A model generated the notes under the pieces. The model saw only the letters and a program-made list of their open reading frames with translations, ran no database searches and was not told the DNA's origin. 64,000 nt of DNA from Chryseobacterium formosense (GTDB lineage Bacteria; Bacteroidota; Bacteroidia; Flavobacteriales; Weeksellaceae), in assembly GCF_900116415.1 (NCBI RefSeq), contig NZ_FPAP01000002.1, forward strand, positions 434,001 to 498,000, given 5' to 3'. Position numbers and translations under genes: made by a program. Below are positions 1 to 9,420 of the stretch, in pieces; position 1 is the stretch's first letter; each line of letters opens with the position of its first letter.

Positions 1-1843
1 ATGATGAATAATCTCTTAACAATTCTCTGTAGCTCATAAGAATTGTTGATTTTGAAATAAATCCGATGAATTGGTTTTTATCATTTACTACGGGTAAATT
101 CCACACGGCGGTATCATCAAACATTTTAAGAATTTCCAATGGCTGATTTTCCGGATGAATAATTGCCGGAGGCGTTTTCATGATCTGAATAATCGTTGCC
201 GAAACTTCATCGTTTGTAAACAGATAAGGTCGTATATCATCCAATGTTAAGATTCCTCTTAAAGTTTTTTGATCATCAACAACTGCAAAAATATTCTTGT
301 TGCCATTTTTTACCAGTTCAAACAGTTCTGTAATTGGGGCATTCTCTGAAACCGCTTGCGAATATCGGTCGATAAAATCTTCGGTTTTTAAAGTAAATAA
401 TAAATTTTCATCATGTTTGTTGGTGAAAATTTTTCCCTGATCGGCTAATGATTTTAATTCTGGCGAAATAGGAGAGAACCATTTAGCAATTAAATATGCC
501 ATAATTGAAACAATCATCAGCGGAATAAACAGATCGTAACCAAAACTGGATTCTGCAATTAGAAAAATAGCCGTGAGAGGAGCGTACATCACACCGCTCA
601 TCGTTCCTGCCATTCCGACCAGGACAAGATTGGTAACCGGAACGTTTTCAAAACCTAATTGTTGGCAAATAATCGCAAATAAATATCCGACAGTACCGCC
701 TGCAAAGAGGGAAGGTGCAAAATTACCACCGTTTCCGCCACTGAAAATAGTGAAAGAAGTAGCAAAAGCTTTTAATATTAAAACCAAAACCAAGAAAATG
801 ATGATCGTAAAATTTTTGATCTCAAAATATCTGAACAAACTATTTTCTATGATGGAATGCGTGTTTCCATTGGTAAAAGCTTTTACGGTATCATAACCTT
901 CTCCGAAAAGAGGCGGAAAAAGCACACATAATAACGATAAAACTGCACCGCCAAACATTGCTTTTCTTAAACGGGATAGTTTTAACTTTTTAATAAAATG
1001 TTCAACCTTTTGGGAAATCACCACAAAATATCTTGCGTACAAACCACTGAAAATTCCTAAAATCAAATAATAAGGAACGTTGAGATAATTAAAAGCTTCT
1101 CTTGTATAAAACCTGAAAAGCACATCTTCCTGAAGTAAAATCCGGGACAGTAAACTTCCGCAGACCGCTGCAACGACCAAAGGAATGAAATCGGTAAACA
1201 CAACACCGGTCAATAAAATTTCAAAAGCAAACATGATTCCTGCAATCGGCGCATTAAAAGCTGAAGCAATTCCTGCTGTTGCGCCTGCAGCAAGCAAAAG
1301 TGTTCTTTCTTTATAGCTTAAACGGTATGTCTGTGCATAATTGGAACCAATGGCAGCTCCTGTAACGGCGATCGGGCTTTCAAGACCTGCGGAACCACCA
1401 AAGCTCACTGTAATGGCGCTTTGGATAATCTGAGAGTACATTTTTACTGAAGATACAATGCTTGAGTTTTGTGCTATTTCATATAAAATTGCTCCGATGC
1501 CTTTTCTGTCTTGTCCTTTAAAGATTGTAAGAACAACCAAAGTGGTAAGAACAATTCCTAAGAACGGAAATATAATGTAGAATAAGATCTGATATTCAAA
1601 ATGAACTTTGGTAGTAATAAAATAATGAATATTGTGAACCAGAGTTTTCAGGATTACTCCTGCCAAACCTGCGGTGCAGCCTACGAGAATTCCGGATAAA
1701 ACCAGGAATTGATTTCGGCTAAGTCTGTTGTTTAACCAGTGAAGGATGAGCTCGTAGCTGCGTGCTTTTTCGAGCCCATACTTTTGAAAGTCTCTTTTAA
1801 ACTTCAAAAAGCTCAGAAACTTTTTTTTATTATGAATATTCAC
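1..1843 (-). CDS. ClC-family chloride channel/transporter with C-terminal CBS domains (3' end cut by window edge)
   Basis: About 614 codons are visible and the frame is still open at base 1. The protein is a polytopic ClC channel or Cl-/H+ antiporter of the inner membrane. GGSAGLESP near residues 150-158 corresponds to the family's G(K/R)EGP gate, with the glutamate kept. GNGGNFAP near residue 370 corresponds to the GxFxP anion-binding motif. After the membrane part, from about residue 475, two CBS-like segments follow (ITELFELVKNGNKNIFAVVD, then LEILKMFDDTAVWNLPVVND), the usual regulatory tail of bacterial CBS-type ClC proteins. The GTG at 1843 is chosen because it is the only standard start after the in-frame stop and it lies about 35 bases below a good -7 box. 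Family assignment is firm; channel versus exchanger cannot be told. Confidence 0.9.
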   Translation of the reverse strand, partial: MNIHNKKKFLSFLKFKRDFQKYGLEKARSYELILHWLNNRLSRNQFLVLSGILVGCTAGLAGVILKTLVHNIHYFITTKVHFEYQILFYIIFPFLGIVLTTLVVLTIFKGQDRKGIGAILYEIAQNSSIVSSVKMYSQIIQSAITVSFGGSAGLESPIAVTGAAIGSNYAQTYRLSYKERTLLLAAGATAGIASAFNAPIAGIMFAFEILLTGVVFTDFIPLVVAAVCGSLLSRILLQEDVLFRFYTREAFNYLNVPYYLILGIFSGLYARYFVVISQKVEHFIKKLKLSRLRKAMFGGAVLSLLCVLFPPLFGEGYDTVKAFTNGNTHSIIENSLFRYFEIKNFTIIIFLVLVLILKAFATSFTIFSGGNGGNFAPSLFAGGTVGYLFAIICQQLGFENVPVTNLVLVGMAGTMSGVMYAPLTAIFLIAESSFGYDLFIPLMIVSIMAYLIAKWFSPISPELKSLADQGKIFTNKHDENLLFTLKTEDFIDRYSQAVSENAPITELFELVKNGNKNIFAVVDDQKTLRGILTLDDIRPYLFTNDEVSATIIQIMKTPPAIIHPENQPLEILKMFDDTAVWNLPVVNDKNQFIGFISKSTILMSYRELLRDYSS

Positions 1844-1882
1844 CGGCTTAGATTTTAGAAGTGAGTTGAAATGAGAAGAAAC

Positions 1883-1891
1883 GCAAATTTA
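1883..1891 (-). promoter_or_regulatory. Promoter -7 element for the ClC gene
   Basis: Read on the minus strand this is TAAATTTGC, an exact TAnnTTTGC Bacteroidota -7 box. It lies about 40 bases before the chosen GTG start. No clear -33 TTG is seen at the usual distance, so the call rests on the -7 box and its position. Confidence 0.5.
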
Positions 1892-2085
1892 GGGAATATT
1901 TTTCAGGCAGAGATATCGTGATTTCAATTCTTTATTGATTGACCCGAATACGGAATCTGATTATTTAATGTTCTGATTATTATGCAAATAATTTTAGGTA
2001 ATTATTTCAACCTTCAAAAATCAGAAGAGATCTCAGTAAGAAAGAATAAATTTGTTGCATTTATTAGTCTGTTTAGAAAAATATT

Positions 2086-2400
2086 ATGAATAAAAAGTAT
2101 ATCAAGTTTTTACCTCTTATTATTGCTGTCATAGCTATTAGCGTATATCTGGTTTATGCCAATTATAATTACGCCAGATTTTCCCGCGAGAAAGTGAATT
2201 CAAAAGTGGTAGGCAGAAGTAATTGGCAGTTAAGAACTACTGAATTTTATTTAGAAAACGGATTACAGGTTGACTCAACCGGAATTTTGCCATATAATAT
2301 TAAAGTAGGAGATTCAATTTCTAAAGAAGCGAATAGCCTAAAATTTAAAGTTTACAGGAAAGATAAATTTCAGAGGTTTGAATTTTATAAAGCTTATTAA
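2086..2400 (+). CDS. Small single-pass membrane-anchored protein, function unknown
   Basis: This is a 104-residue protein. Residues 1-8 are positively charged (MNKKYIKF) and residues 9-26 form one hydrophobic segment (LPLIIAVIAISVYLVYAN). The remaining 78 residues are hydrophilic and would lie outside the membrane. No cleavage site or lipobox cysteine is evident, so a signal anchor is more likely than a secreted form. I do not recognise a family. The gene stands alone between the divergent ClC gene and tRNA-Glu, and a terminator-like hairpin follows it. Start context and length make it a plausible real gene. Confidence 0.6.
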   Translation: MNKKYIKFLPLIIAVIAISVYLVYANYNYARFSREKVNSKVVGRSNWQLRTTEFYLENGLQVDSTGILPYNIKVGDSISKEANSLKFKVYRKDKFQRFEFYKAY

Positions 2401-2437
2401 GAATGTAGTTTTAAAATATATTAAAGATAATTATAGA

Positions 2438-2467
2438 CAAAAAGCCCTCTGAAGAGAGAGCTTTTTT
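2438..2467 (+). terminator. Intrinsic terminator after the small membrane protein
   Basis: AAAAAGC and GCTTTTTT flank a CTCT/AGAG inner stem with one mismatch, ending in a run of six T. It lies 38 bases after the stop of the 104-residue gene and before the convergent tRNA gene. Confidence 0.65.
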
Positions 2468-2478
2468 GTTTTGGTAAG

Positions 2479-2550
2479 TAGCCTATAGGAGAATCGAACT
2501 CCTGTTGCAAGGATGAAAACCTTGAGTCCTGACCACTAGACGAATAGGCC
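2479..2550 (-). tRNA. tRNA-Glu (anticodon TTC)
   Basis: The minus strand folds as a 72-base tRNA. The acceptor arm pairs GGCCTAT with ATAGGCT, with a G-U at the top and discriminator A. The D arm is of the glutamate type (GTCTAGTGGTCAGGAC). The anticodon stem CAAGG/CCTTG encloses the loop TTTTCAT, giving anticodon TTC. The T arm contains GTTCGATTC between GGAG and CTCC. CCA is not encoded, because the following bases read CTTACC. An exact consensus promoter lies just upstream. Confidence 0.95.
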
Positions 2551-2564
2551 AAATTTTGAGGTTG

Positions 2565-2595
2565 CAAAAGTATGAATTTACTTTCAAACTTCAAA
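2565..2595 (-). promoter_or_regulatory. Promoter of tRNA-Glu
   Basis: On the minus strand it reads TTTG, 19 bases, then TACTTTTGC, an exact match to the Bacteroidota -33/-7 pattern with ideal spacing. The mature tRNA begins about 15 bases below the -7 box. Confidence 0.75.
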
Positions 2596-2605
2596 ATCAT
2601 AACCT

Positions 2606-3898
2606 TTATTTAAAATTCTTCTGAATAACGGTGTTTTTTATTCCTTTGTCTTCCAGTTCTTTCTGAAGTTTCACGGCGTCTTCCAAAGTGAAAACTTTTC
2701 CGTAGGTGTAATAGAACATGCCGTTTGATTTATTTCTTTCCACATCTTTCAGGGTCTGCAGAATATAAGAATTGCTGCTCAGTTTATCTTTTCCTGTATA
2801 GACTTCAATGTTGTAGTATCCAATACTTAATTTCTGATTTGGCATAAATCCTACTGCATATGCATTTCGGAATCCTGCATCTTTAGCCGTTTTAAGATTA
2901 ATGTCTTTTATAGAAGCCATATTGGTAACACTGTAATAATATTTGTACAGTCCGTTTTCTTTAATGGTAAGAACATAATTCAGACCTTTTAGTTCAGGGT
3001 CGCCGTTATTGTATTTTACAGGCATGGTCATCAGTAGAATTCTGAAATCATTTTTCAATGCTACTTCTGCCGGTTTTTCAGGTTCGGGCTTTTTGGTGAC
3101 AATTTGCACGCCTCCTTTTCTATCAATTGCTTTTTTATAATCAATAATCGCTTTGTAAATATTTTCTGCAGTTTCCTGTTGCCCTTTTTCTGAATTTAAA
3201 AAAGCTGCATCTTCATAATTATTCACAAATCCGGTTTCAATAAGGATAGATGGCATCGCACTTCTTCTCAGGATGTGAAGGTTTTCCTGCTTCACACCTC
3301 TTGAAAAACGTCCTGTTTTTTCAAAATTTTCTTCAACAAAACTTCCCACAATCAGGCTGTTTTCAAGATATTTACTTTGCTGAAGTTTTAGAGCGATAAG
3401 AGATTCTGGTGAAGAAGGATCATAAGAAGCAAACGTTTCCTTATCTTTTTCATCAAGATAGATTACGTTGTTTTCCTGTTTTGCTACTTCAAGGTTTTCT
3501 CTGTTCTGTGCCGGTCCCTGTACGAAAGTCTCGGTTCCTCTTGCAGTTGCCGATCGGCTTGGTGAAGAATTTACGTGAACCGAAATGAAAAGATCTGCCT
3601 TGCTTCTGTTAGCTGTATTGGTTCTGTCAGTCAATGAAGGATATTCGTCAATTTTTCGGGTGTAAATAACTTTAAAATCTTTGTTTTTTTCAAGCATTGC
3701 CCCTAATTTCAGAACAATTGCCAAGGTAACATGTTTTTCCTGAACAAGACCAATGTCCGGATAATTTCTATTAGCTCCGTTATCACTTCCTCCGTGACCT
3801 GCATCCAAAACGACCGTGAATTTTTTTTGTGCGAAAATAAATGTAGAGGAGAATATGAGTAGAAATGCTAAAATTATTCTAAAATTTAGTTTGTACAT
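2606..3898 (-). CDS. N-acetylmuramoyl-L-alanine amidase with C-terminal SPOR-like domain
   Basis: This 430-residue exported amidase (Amidase_3 family) cleaves the bond between MurNAc and L-alanine in peptidoglycan. Residues 1-24 are a signal peptide ending in IFAQ. The zinc site is visible as H35 in LDAGHGG, E54 in LVQEKH, and H108 in SVHVNSS. The catalytic glutamate lies in SILIETGFVNN near residue 220. The last 70 residues, including YTYGKVFTLEDAVKLQKELE, look like a SPOR peptidoglycan-binding domain, which would place the enzyme at the septum. The gene is divergent from lptD across 52 bases, and both act on the cell envelope. The family is certain; the septal role is inferred. Confidence 0.92.
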   Translation of the reverse strand: MYKLNFRIILAFLLIFSSTFIFAQKKFTVVLDAGHGGSDNGANRNYPDIGLVQEKHVTLAIVLKLGAMLEKNKDFKVIYTRKIDEYPSLTDRTNTANRSKADLFISVHVNSSPSRSATARGTETFVQGPAQNRENLEVAKQENNVIYLDEKDKETFASYDPSSPESLIALKLQQSKYLENSLIVGSFVEENFEKTGRFSRGVKQENLHILRRSAMPSILIETGFVNNYEDAAFLNSEKGQQETAENIYKAIIDYKKAIDRKGGVQIVTKKPEPEKPAEVALKNDFRILLMTMPVKYNNGDPELKGLNYVLTIKENGLYKYYYSVTNMASIKDINLKTAKDAGFRNAYAVGFMPNQKLSIGYYNIEVYTGKDKLSSNSYILQTLKDVERNKSNGMFYYTYGKVFTLEDAVKLQKELEDKGIKNTVIQKNFK

Positions 3899-3950
3899 CT
3901 TACAGTTTTAAAAATTATATTAATTTTGAGCCAAATTATACAGAATAAAA

Positions 3951-6539
3951 TTGGACAAAACCGTCTTCAAAAATATATTACAAATTTTAATTATCCTAAT
4001 TTTTAACAGTTTTTTAGCACAGAAAAATCCTGAGAAACTGAAAGAAGCTACGATAATTAATGATACTATTTCCAAAAAAGATACCATAGCTGTGCCTAAA
4101 GAATCTCTGCAGGATATTCTTTATACAAAAGCCGATGACAAGCGACGCGATGTGCAGAAAAAGATGATTTATCTGAACAAAAATGCTCAGGTGAAGTATC
4201 AGGATATGCAGATTGATGCCGATTACATCTCCATAGATGAAGAGAAAAGTCTGATTTTCGCACGCGGAAAGCAGGATTCTTTAGGGAATATTGTTGAATT
4301 GGCACAAGTGAATCAGGGTGGGAAAAAGTATGAGGTAAAAAGCTTTAATTACAATACAAAAACAAGGGAAGCAATAGCCTACGATGCAAGAACAGAAGAA
4401 AGTGAAGGTCTTATTGTTGCCGATAAAACCAAAAAATACAACGATTCTGTTTTTGTAATGCGTCATGCAGAATTTACTACCGATTCTTACTACATAGAAA
4501 AAAAAGATACAAGACCCGATTATCACCTTTTGGCATCTTATATTAAAATGCAGAAGGGTAAAAATAGCTCATCTTTGATTGTAGGGCCGTCGCAGATGTA
4601 TATTGAAGACGTTCCGACTCCATTGGTTTTGCCATTTGCGATATTGCCTTTTTCAAGCAAAAGATCTGCAGGTATTTTGATCCCGAGTTTTGGGGAAAGA
4701 CAGGATGTGGGCTTTTTCCTGAACGGAATTGGATATTATCAGCCGATAGGAGAGCATTTTGACCTTAAAGTTCTTGCCGATATTTATACAAAAGGGAGCT
4801 GGAACTTAAGACCTGAAATGAATTATCTTAAAAAATACAGATATACGGGTAATTTCTCAGCAGATATCGGAAGTACCGTACGAGGAATTAAAGGTCTGGA
4901 TAATTACAGTAAAACAGGAACTTACAGAATCGCATGGAGACATACTCAGGATGCAAAAGCGAACCCGTTTCTTACCTTTTCTGCTTCGGTGGATATGACG
5001 AGCCAGACATTCTACAATAATACGGTTAACAATAATTATATTATGGATCAGAGTGTTTTGAGAACTCAGCAAAACTCAACACTTACTTTAACGAAAAGGT
5101 TCCTGAAGCTTCCTGCAACCATTACAGGAACGGCTTCTTATTCTCAGAATTTTGCTACCGGATTATCCGATTTGCGTCTTCCGCAAATGAACGTTGCCAT
5201 CAACCAGTTTTATTTATTTAAGTCTAAAACGGGCGTAAGAACAGGTCTTTTGGAAAATATCACCGTGAATACAGGTTTAAATCTATCCAACTTTGTAAGC
5301 ATGGAAGAAGGTGGTTTGTTTACCAACGAAATGTGGGATAAAATGCAGACCGGCCTTAAAAATAATATTGCTTTAGGAACGAATACTACTTTTGCAAAAT
5401 ATTTCACCTTCAGTTTGGGAGCAACGATTGACAATGCCCTAACCACAAAAACGCTGACGAAATTTTACGACCCTATTCAGAATGTTGAGGTAGATCAAAT
5501 CAATAAAAAAATAGCAGGATATAGTATTTTTTCAACAACAGCAAGTGTTCAGACCCAGCTTTACGGACAGGCCAATTTTAAAAAAGGATCAGCAATACAG
5601 GCAATAAGACATATGATGACTCCGAGCATCGGATTTACTTATTCTCCTGATTTCGGTGGGGAACAATTCGGTTATTTCAGAAATTATTACAACGCGAACG
5701 GAGCGTTGACGCCGTATTCTATTTTTGATAAAGGAATTGTAGGATCACCCACAACCGGTATGGTCGGTGCTTTGAACTACAACATCGGAAACAATGTTGA
5801 AATGAAAGTAAGATCTAAAAGTGATTCTACAGGAGTGAAAAAAATGAAAATTTTTGAATCCCTGAACATCAGCGGTAATTACAACTTTGCTGCAAAAACA
5901 CATCCTTGGTCAATTATTTCTGTTAACGGACAGTCTTCTTTCTTTGATAACAAATTAAGTGTCAATACAAGCTTAACAATCGATCCGTACAAAATATTGT
6001 TTGCGCCGGGAGAAGATACCGGTATCAGAACAGAGGATTTTGGTCACTTCAGTGTACAGGGATTCAATGTGCAGGTTTCTTATCCTTTAAGTAACGAACT
6101 GTTTGGAGAGAAAAAAGATTATTCTAAAATCTATTCTCAAAAAGGAGAAATCAGAAACGAAAATTACTTCTTTGATGATGATAATTACGCTCATTTTGAA
6201 CAGGCATGGACTTTAAATGTGAATGCCAATTACCAATATTCAAGATCGCTTTCACGAACGGCGACCAAAATGGCGTCGATCGGTTTAGATGGTAGTATTA
6301 AATTAACTCCGTACTGGAATATCAACGGAAGTACACACTACGATATGGTGACCAAAGAACTGGCTTATACAAGAATCGGTTTCTCGAGAGACCAGCGAAG
6401 TTTTACTATCAATTTCAACTGGGTTCCTTTCGGTCAGTACAAAGTGTATGACTTCTTTATCGGAATTAAAGCGAATATACTAAGTGATGCATTAAAGTAT
6501 AAAGACAGAAGTTTCACCCAACCGAATGCACCTTTCTAA
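3951..6539 (+). CDS. lptD: LPS-assembly outer-membrane protein LptD-like
   Basis: This 862-residue outer-membrane protein inserts lipopolysaccharide into the outer leaflet. A signal segment covers residues 1-23 (ILQILIILIFNSFLAQ). Residues about 70-200 form an OstA/LptA-like beta-jellyroll with short repeated strands (VKYQDMQIDADYISIDEEKS, IVADKTKKY). The rest has the alternating aromatic strands of a 26-strand barrel, ending near the terminus in FTINFNWVPFGQYKVYDFFIG. The start codon appears to be TTG at 3951, because no ATG precedes the signal peptide in frame. A TAATTTTG box at 3921-3928 may be its promoter. Flavobacterial LptD proteins are divergent, so the assignment rests on architecture and length. 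Confidence 0.8.
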   Translation: MDKTVFKNILQILIILIFNSFLAQKNPEKLKEATIINDTISKKDTIAVPKESLQDILYTKADDKRRDVQKKMIYLNKNAQVKYQDMQIDADYISIDEEKSLIFARGKQDSLGNIVELAQVNQGGKKYEVKSFNYNTKTREAIAYDARTEESEGLIVADKTKKYNDSVFVMRHAEFTTDSYYIEKKDTRPDYHLLASYIKMQKGKNSSSLIVGPSQMYIEDVPTPLVLPFAILPFSSKRSAGILIPSFGERQDVGFFLNGIGYYQPIGEHFDLKVLADIYTKGSWNLRPEMNYLKKYRYTGNFSADIGSTVRGIKGLDNYSKTGTYRIAWRHTQDAKANPFLTFSASVDMTSQTFYNNTVNNNYIMDQSVLRTQQNSTLTLTKRFLKLPATITGTASYSQNFATGLSDLRLPQMNVAINQFYLFKSKTGVRTGLLENITVNTGLNLSNFVSMEEGGLFTNEMWDKMQTGLKNNIALGTNTTFAKYFTFSLGATIDNALTTKTLTKFYDPIQNVEVDQINKKIAGYSIFSTTASVQTQLYGQANFKKGSAIQAIRHMMTPSIGFTYSPDFGGEQFGYFRNYYNANGALTPYSIFDKGIVGSPTTGMVGALNYNIGNNVEMKVRSKSDSTGVKKMKIFESLNISGNYNFAAKTHPWSIISVNGQSSFFDNKLSVNTSLTIDPYKILFAPGEDTGIRTEDFGHFSVQGFNVQVSYPLSNELFGEKKDYSKIYSQKGEIRNENYFFDDDNYAHFEQAWTLNVNANYQYSRSLSRTATKMASIGLDGSIKLTPYWNINGSTHYDMVTKELAYTRIGFSRDQRSFTINFNWVPFGQYKVYDFFIGIKANILSDALKYKDRSFTQPNAPF

Positions 6540-6546
6540 AGTCATG

Positions 6547-6575
6547 TTGATTTTAGAATATAAATTTTATCTTTG
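6547..6575 (+). promoter_or_regulatory. Promoter of the ridA gene
   Basis: TTG, 18 bases, then TATCTTTG followed by C: a near-perfect Bacteroidota promoter. It starts just after the lptD stop and implies a leader of about 95 bases before ridA. No terminator was recognised between lptD and this promoter. Confidence 0.7.
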
Positions 6576-6675
6576 CAGCCGAAGTAAAAATCGAATGACT
6601 TATCATTAAATTGTTTAATATTTCATGATAAGCAGTGTATTACAAGATATTTTTTAGAAATAATAAATCTATATA

Positions 6676-7056
6676 ATGAAAAAGACAATCAACACAGTAA
6701 ATGCTCCTGCAGCGATCGGACCGTACTCACAAGCAAATCTTGCAAACGGAGTTTTGTATATTTCTGGTCAGATTCCTGTAGATCCTGCAACAGGTAAATT
6801 GGTAGAAGGTATCGAAAAAGAAACGCATCAGGTTATGAAAAATTTGGAGGCGATTCTTACAGAAGCCGGAATGACCTTTAAAAATGTTGTAAAAGCGAGC
6901 ATCTTCCTTAAAAGTATGGATGATTTTGCTGTGATGAATGATATTTATGCATCATATCTTGATGCTGAAAGCTATCCTGCTCGTGAAACCGTACAGGTTT
7001 CTTGTCTTCCAAAGAATGTTGATATCGAAATTTCTATGATCGCACATCAGGATTAA
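6676..7056 (+). CDS. ridA: RidA/YjgF family enamine/imine deaminase
   Basis: This 126-residue cytosolic protein has the full length of the RidA family, which hydrolyses reactive 2-aminoacrylate and related imines made by PLP enzymes. The family signature near the C terminus is intact: PARETVQVSCLPKNVDIEISMIA, with R103 as the substrate-carboxylate-binding arginine and E118 as the conserved glutamate. The N-terminal NAPAAIGPYSQA segment and ISGQIPVDPATG are also typical. Its stop codon shares a base with the start of the next gene (TAATG), so the two are probably translationally coupled. Confidence 0.93.
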   Translation: MKKTINTVNAPAAIGPYSQANLANGVLYISGQIPVDPATGKLVEGIEKETHQVMKNLEAILTEAGMTFKNVVKASIFLKSMDDFAVMNDIYASYLDAESYPARETVQVSCLPKNVDIEISMIAHQD

Positions 7057-7514
7057 TGAGCTTTATAAGAAATACATTTGCAGTTTTGGTAGGTCTTGTG
7101 ATTGCAGGGCTTATAATCACTCTTGGTATAAGAGTTTTTCCGCAGTGGGTAACCTTTGAAGCATTTGCTCCGTTTGAGCATTGGCAGAGATTTTTAGAAA
7201 GCATGAAAAATAATGATGCCTTTTTTGGATTTTTGCTGTTTATTTCAGGTTTGGGAACTACTGTGGGAGGAGTTGTTACTGCCTTGATTGTAAAATTTGC
7301 AAAGGTAGCTTATGCAATTCTTATTGGTTTTATTATGCTTTTTATTGCAATGTTGGACGTGATTATATTTCCCTATCATCCTACATTTTATAAAATATCT
7401 ATATTTCTTGTCTTTTTTCCGTTTGCATGGATGGGAGGTAAGATCGTTGAGGTAATTTATGAAAGAAATAAAAAGAGAAGAATTGCTGAAAAGATGAATA
7501 ATCAAAATAATTAA
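7056..7514 (+). CDS. Small four-helix integral membrane protein, unknown function
   Basis: This 152-residue protein has four hydrophobic stretches, near residues 6-25 (NTFAVLVGLVIAGLIITLGI), 53-75, 80-105 and 110-135. It ends in a basic tail (ERNKKRRIAEKMNNQ). Its ATG overlaps the ridA stop, and a strong terminator follows, so ridA and this gene form a two-gene unit. I recognise no catalytic motif. The arrangement of a G-rich first helix with a GGVVTALIV third segment resembles small flavobacterial membrane proteins of unknown role. Confidence 0.75.
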   Translation: MSFIRNTFAVLVGLVIAGLIITLGIRVFPQWVTFEAFAPFEHWQRFLESMKNNDAFFGFLLFISGLGTTVGGVVTALIVKFAKVAYAILIGFIMLFIAMLDVIIFPYHPTFYKISIFLVFFPFAWMGGKIVEVIYERNKKRRIAEKMNNQNN

Positions 7515-7533
7515 ACTATTATTTTTAAACATA

Positions 7534-7564
7534 AAAAAACGCTGCAGAATCTGCAGCGTTTTTG
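7534..7564. terminator. Bidirectional terminator between convergent genes
   Basis: A perfect hairpin AACGCTGCAGA, ATC loop, TGCAGCGTT is flanked by A-run and T-run, so it can stop transcription from both the upstream plus-strand pair and the minus-strand protease gene. Confidence 0.9.
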
Positions 7565-7582
7565 TTGTATGATCTTTTTTGT

Positions 7583-9115
7583 TTAGTTAGGCATTTTGAA
7601 TCCTTTTGTATAAATTCTTCCGTAGTCATCTACGAATTTTACCTGTACATTTCCTTTATAGCTTTCTAAGATTTTTTCAACATCTTTTTGAGAATTAACT
7701 GGCTTGCCGTTGATCTCAATCACGATATAATTATCAACGATACCGATTTTAGCCATCTCACTTCCTTCAGATACGTTCTTCGCTACAACACCGCTGTTTA
7801 AGCCGTAATCAGTTTTGAATTTTTCATTTAACGGATCGAACTCAGCTCCGATTTTTTCACTTACACTAAGATCTGCTTTTGTTCTTGTAGAAGTTCCTCC
7901 TTTTTGATCTTTCAACGTAACGGTTGTTATATTTTCTTTACCATTTCTCAGATAAGTAACCTGTACTTTATCTCCTGGTCTTTTACTTCCGATGGCAGCA
8001 GAAAGATCTGCAAAATCTGTAATGTTGTACGTATCGATTTTTGTAATGATATCACCTTTTTTGATACCTCCGTCTTCAGCACCGCTGTTTTCAGAGAATC
8101 CGGTTACAAACATTCCCGAACCTGCTTTTAATGTAGCTTTCTGATCTTTATTGTAAGCTGCAACCATTTGGTCGTTGGAAAGATCTAAAGTAGTTACACC
8201 CAGGAAACCTCTTTGTACAATACCAAACTTCTTAATATCTTCAATGATTTTTCTTGCTAAATTCGCAGGAACTGCAAACCCGTAACCTTGGTAATATCCG
8301 TTGGTTGATGAGATTGCAGAGTTGATTCCGATAAGATCACCATTTACATTTACCAAAGCTCCCCCGGAGTTTCCTGGGTTAATTGCAGCATCGGTCTGAA
8401 TAAAGCTTTCAATAGGATTTGTTGCTTTACCCTGTCCGCCTAAAATTCCGATTCCTCTTCCTTTAGCTGAAATAATTCCCGCAGTAACGGTTGAATTTAA
8501 ACCTAGCGGGTTACCTACTGCTAAAACCCATTGTCCTACTTCCACATTATCAGAATTGGCAAAATTTAAATAAGGTAAACCTTTCTCTTCAATTTTTAAT
8601 AATGAAATATCTGTATTTGGATCGGTTCCTACCAAAGTTGCGATGTATGATTTCTTATTGCTTAAAACTACTTCAAGCTTATTTGCTCCTGCCACAACGT
8701 GGTTGTTTGAAATAATATATCCATCAGGAGAAATAATTACCCCTGAACCTAATCCGGAAGGCATGTTGTCCGGAGCCTGTTGCTGCTGTCTTTGTCTTTG
8801 CTGACCTCTTCCTCCAAACGGATCGCCAAAGAAGAAATCGAAAAGATCCTGCTCGGAAGCTCTGCTTGTTGCTCTGCTCTGGTAATTTTTGATGGTTACG
8901 ACCGCCGGAACCGTAGTTTTGGCTGCTTTTACAAAATCATCACCCACTGCTGCAGAATTCATTCCGACAAAAGATGCGTTGGTAGATTTTGTAAAATAAG
9001 ATTGGTCTGAACTGTTTGAATCAGAACCTAAATATTGTTGTACGCCGACAGTCGTTGCTCCTGAAAGCACTCCAACTACAGCAAATGGTAATAGTTTTTT
9101 AAATGTACTCTTCAT
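7583..9115 (-). CDS. HtrA/DegP-type periplasmic serine protease (Do family)
   Basis: This 510-residue envelope quality-control protease has an N-terminal signal or anchor at residues 1-29 (MKSTFKKLLPFAVVGVLSG). The trypsin-like domain shows the full triad: H139 in SNNHVV, D169 in NTDISLLK, and S250 in NPGNSGGALV. A Q/R-rich linker before it (QQRQRQQQQAP) marks the flexible LA-loop region usual in DegP. Two PDZ domains follow, about residues 300-395 and 420-510. The start is placed at the ATG at 9115; an in-frame ATG at 9163 would add 16 polar residues before the signal peptide and overlaps the promoter box. The family assignment is certain. Confidence 0.94.
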   Translation of the reverse strand: MKSTFKKLLPFAVVGVLSGATTVGVQQYLGSDSNSSDQSYFTKSTNASFVGMNSAAVGDDFVKAAKTTVPAVVTIKNYQSRATSRASEQDLFDFFFGDPFGGRGQQRQRQQQQAPDNMPSGLGSGVIISPDGYIISNNHVVAGANKLEVVLSNKKSYIATLVGTDPNTDISLLKIEEKGLPYLNFANSDNVEVGQWVLAVGNPLGLNSTVTAGIISAKGRGIGILGGQGKATNPIESFIQTDAAINPGNSGGALVNVNGDLIGINSAISSTNGYYQGYGFAVPANLARKIIEDIKKFGIVQRGFLGVTTLDLSNDQMVAAYNKDQKATLKAGSGMFVTGFSENSGAEDGGIKKGDIITKIDTYNITDFADLSAAIGSKRPGDKVQVTYLRNGKENITTVTLKDQKGGTSTRTKADLSVSEKIGAEFDPLNEKFKTDYGLNSGVVAKNVSEGSEMAKIGIVDNYIVIEINGKPVNSQKDVEKILESYKGNVQVKFVDDYGRIYTKGFKMPN

Positions 9116-9160
9116 TGTATGTCTTCTTTGTTTGTTTGAATTGTTATTTTTTATCTTACA

Positions 9161-9168
9161 CAAATTTA
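9161..9168 (-). promoter_or_regulatory. Promoter -7 box of the HtrA-like gene
   Basis: The minus strand reads TAAATTTG about 46 bases before the chosen ATG. The -33 region is T-rich without an exact TTG. The box supports the shorter start, because a start at 9163 would lie inside it. Confidence 0.5.
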
Positions 9169-9248
9169 ATGCTAAATAAGTATGTAAATAATCTTAAGTG
9201 TTTCATTTTTAACTAAAATTTAACGACAATTATACCATTTTATAGTTT

Positions 9249-9316
9249 ATGTCATAATTATAGTGGTAGTTTAACACTGCTTAAAAAATTATTAAAGACA
9301 AAATGTCATATTATAG
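9249..9316. repeat. Imperfect direct repeat in the htrA-trhO spacer
   Basis: The 347-base spacer between the protease and trhO holds two copies of ATGTCATA(A)TTATAG, at 9249-9263 and 9303-9316. A third TGTCA occurs near 9357. This could be a regulator site for the divergent protease gene, but no known operator is recognised. Confidence 0.35.
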
Positions 9317-9420
9317 ATATGCAAAACAGACAAAAGGTTAAATTGTAATTCATAATGTCAAAATTTATGCCTTCACCGATCTAGTGATCTTTCTCATTTT
9401 AAACTTTTTTAAAATTTAGC

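Noticed and set aside
573..896. Plus-strand ORF of 107 codons
   Set aside because: Shadow of the ClC gene on the minus strand, which has clear family motifs.
9116..9163. Longer HtrA start at ATG 9163
   Set aside because: It adds a polar stretch before the signal peptide and overlaps the promoter -7 box.
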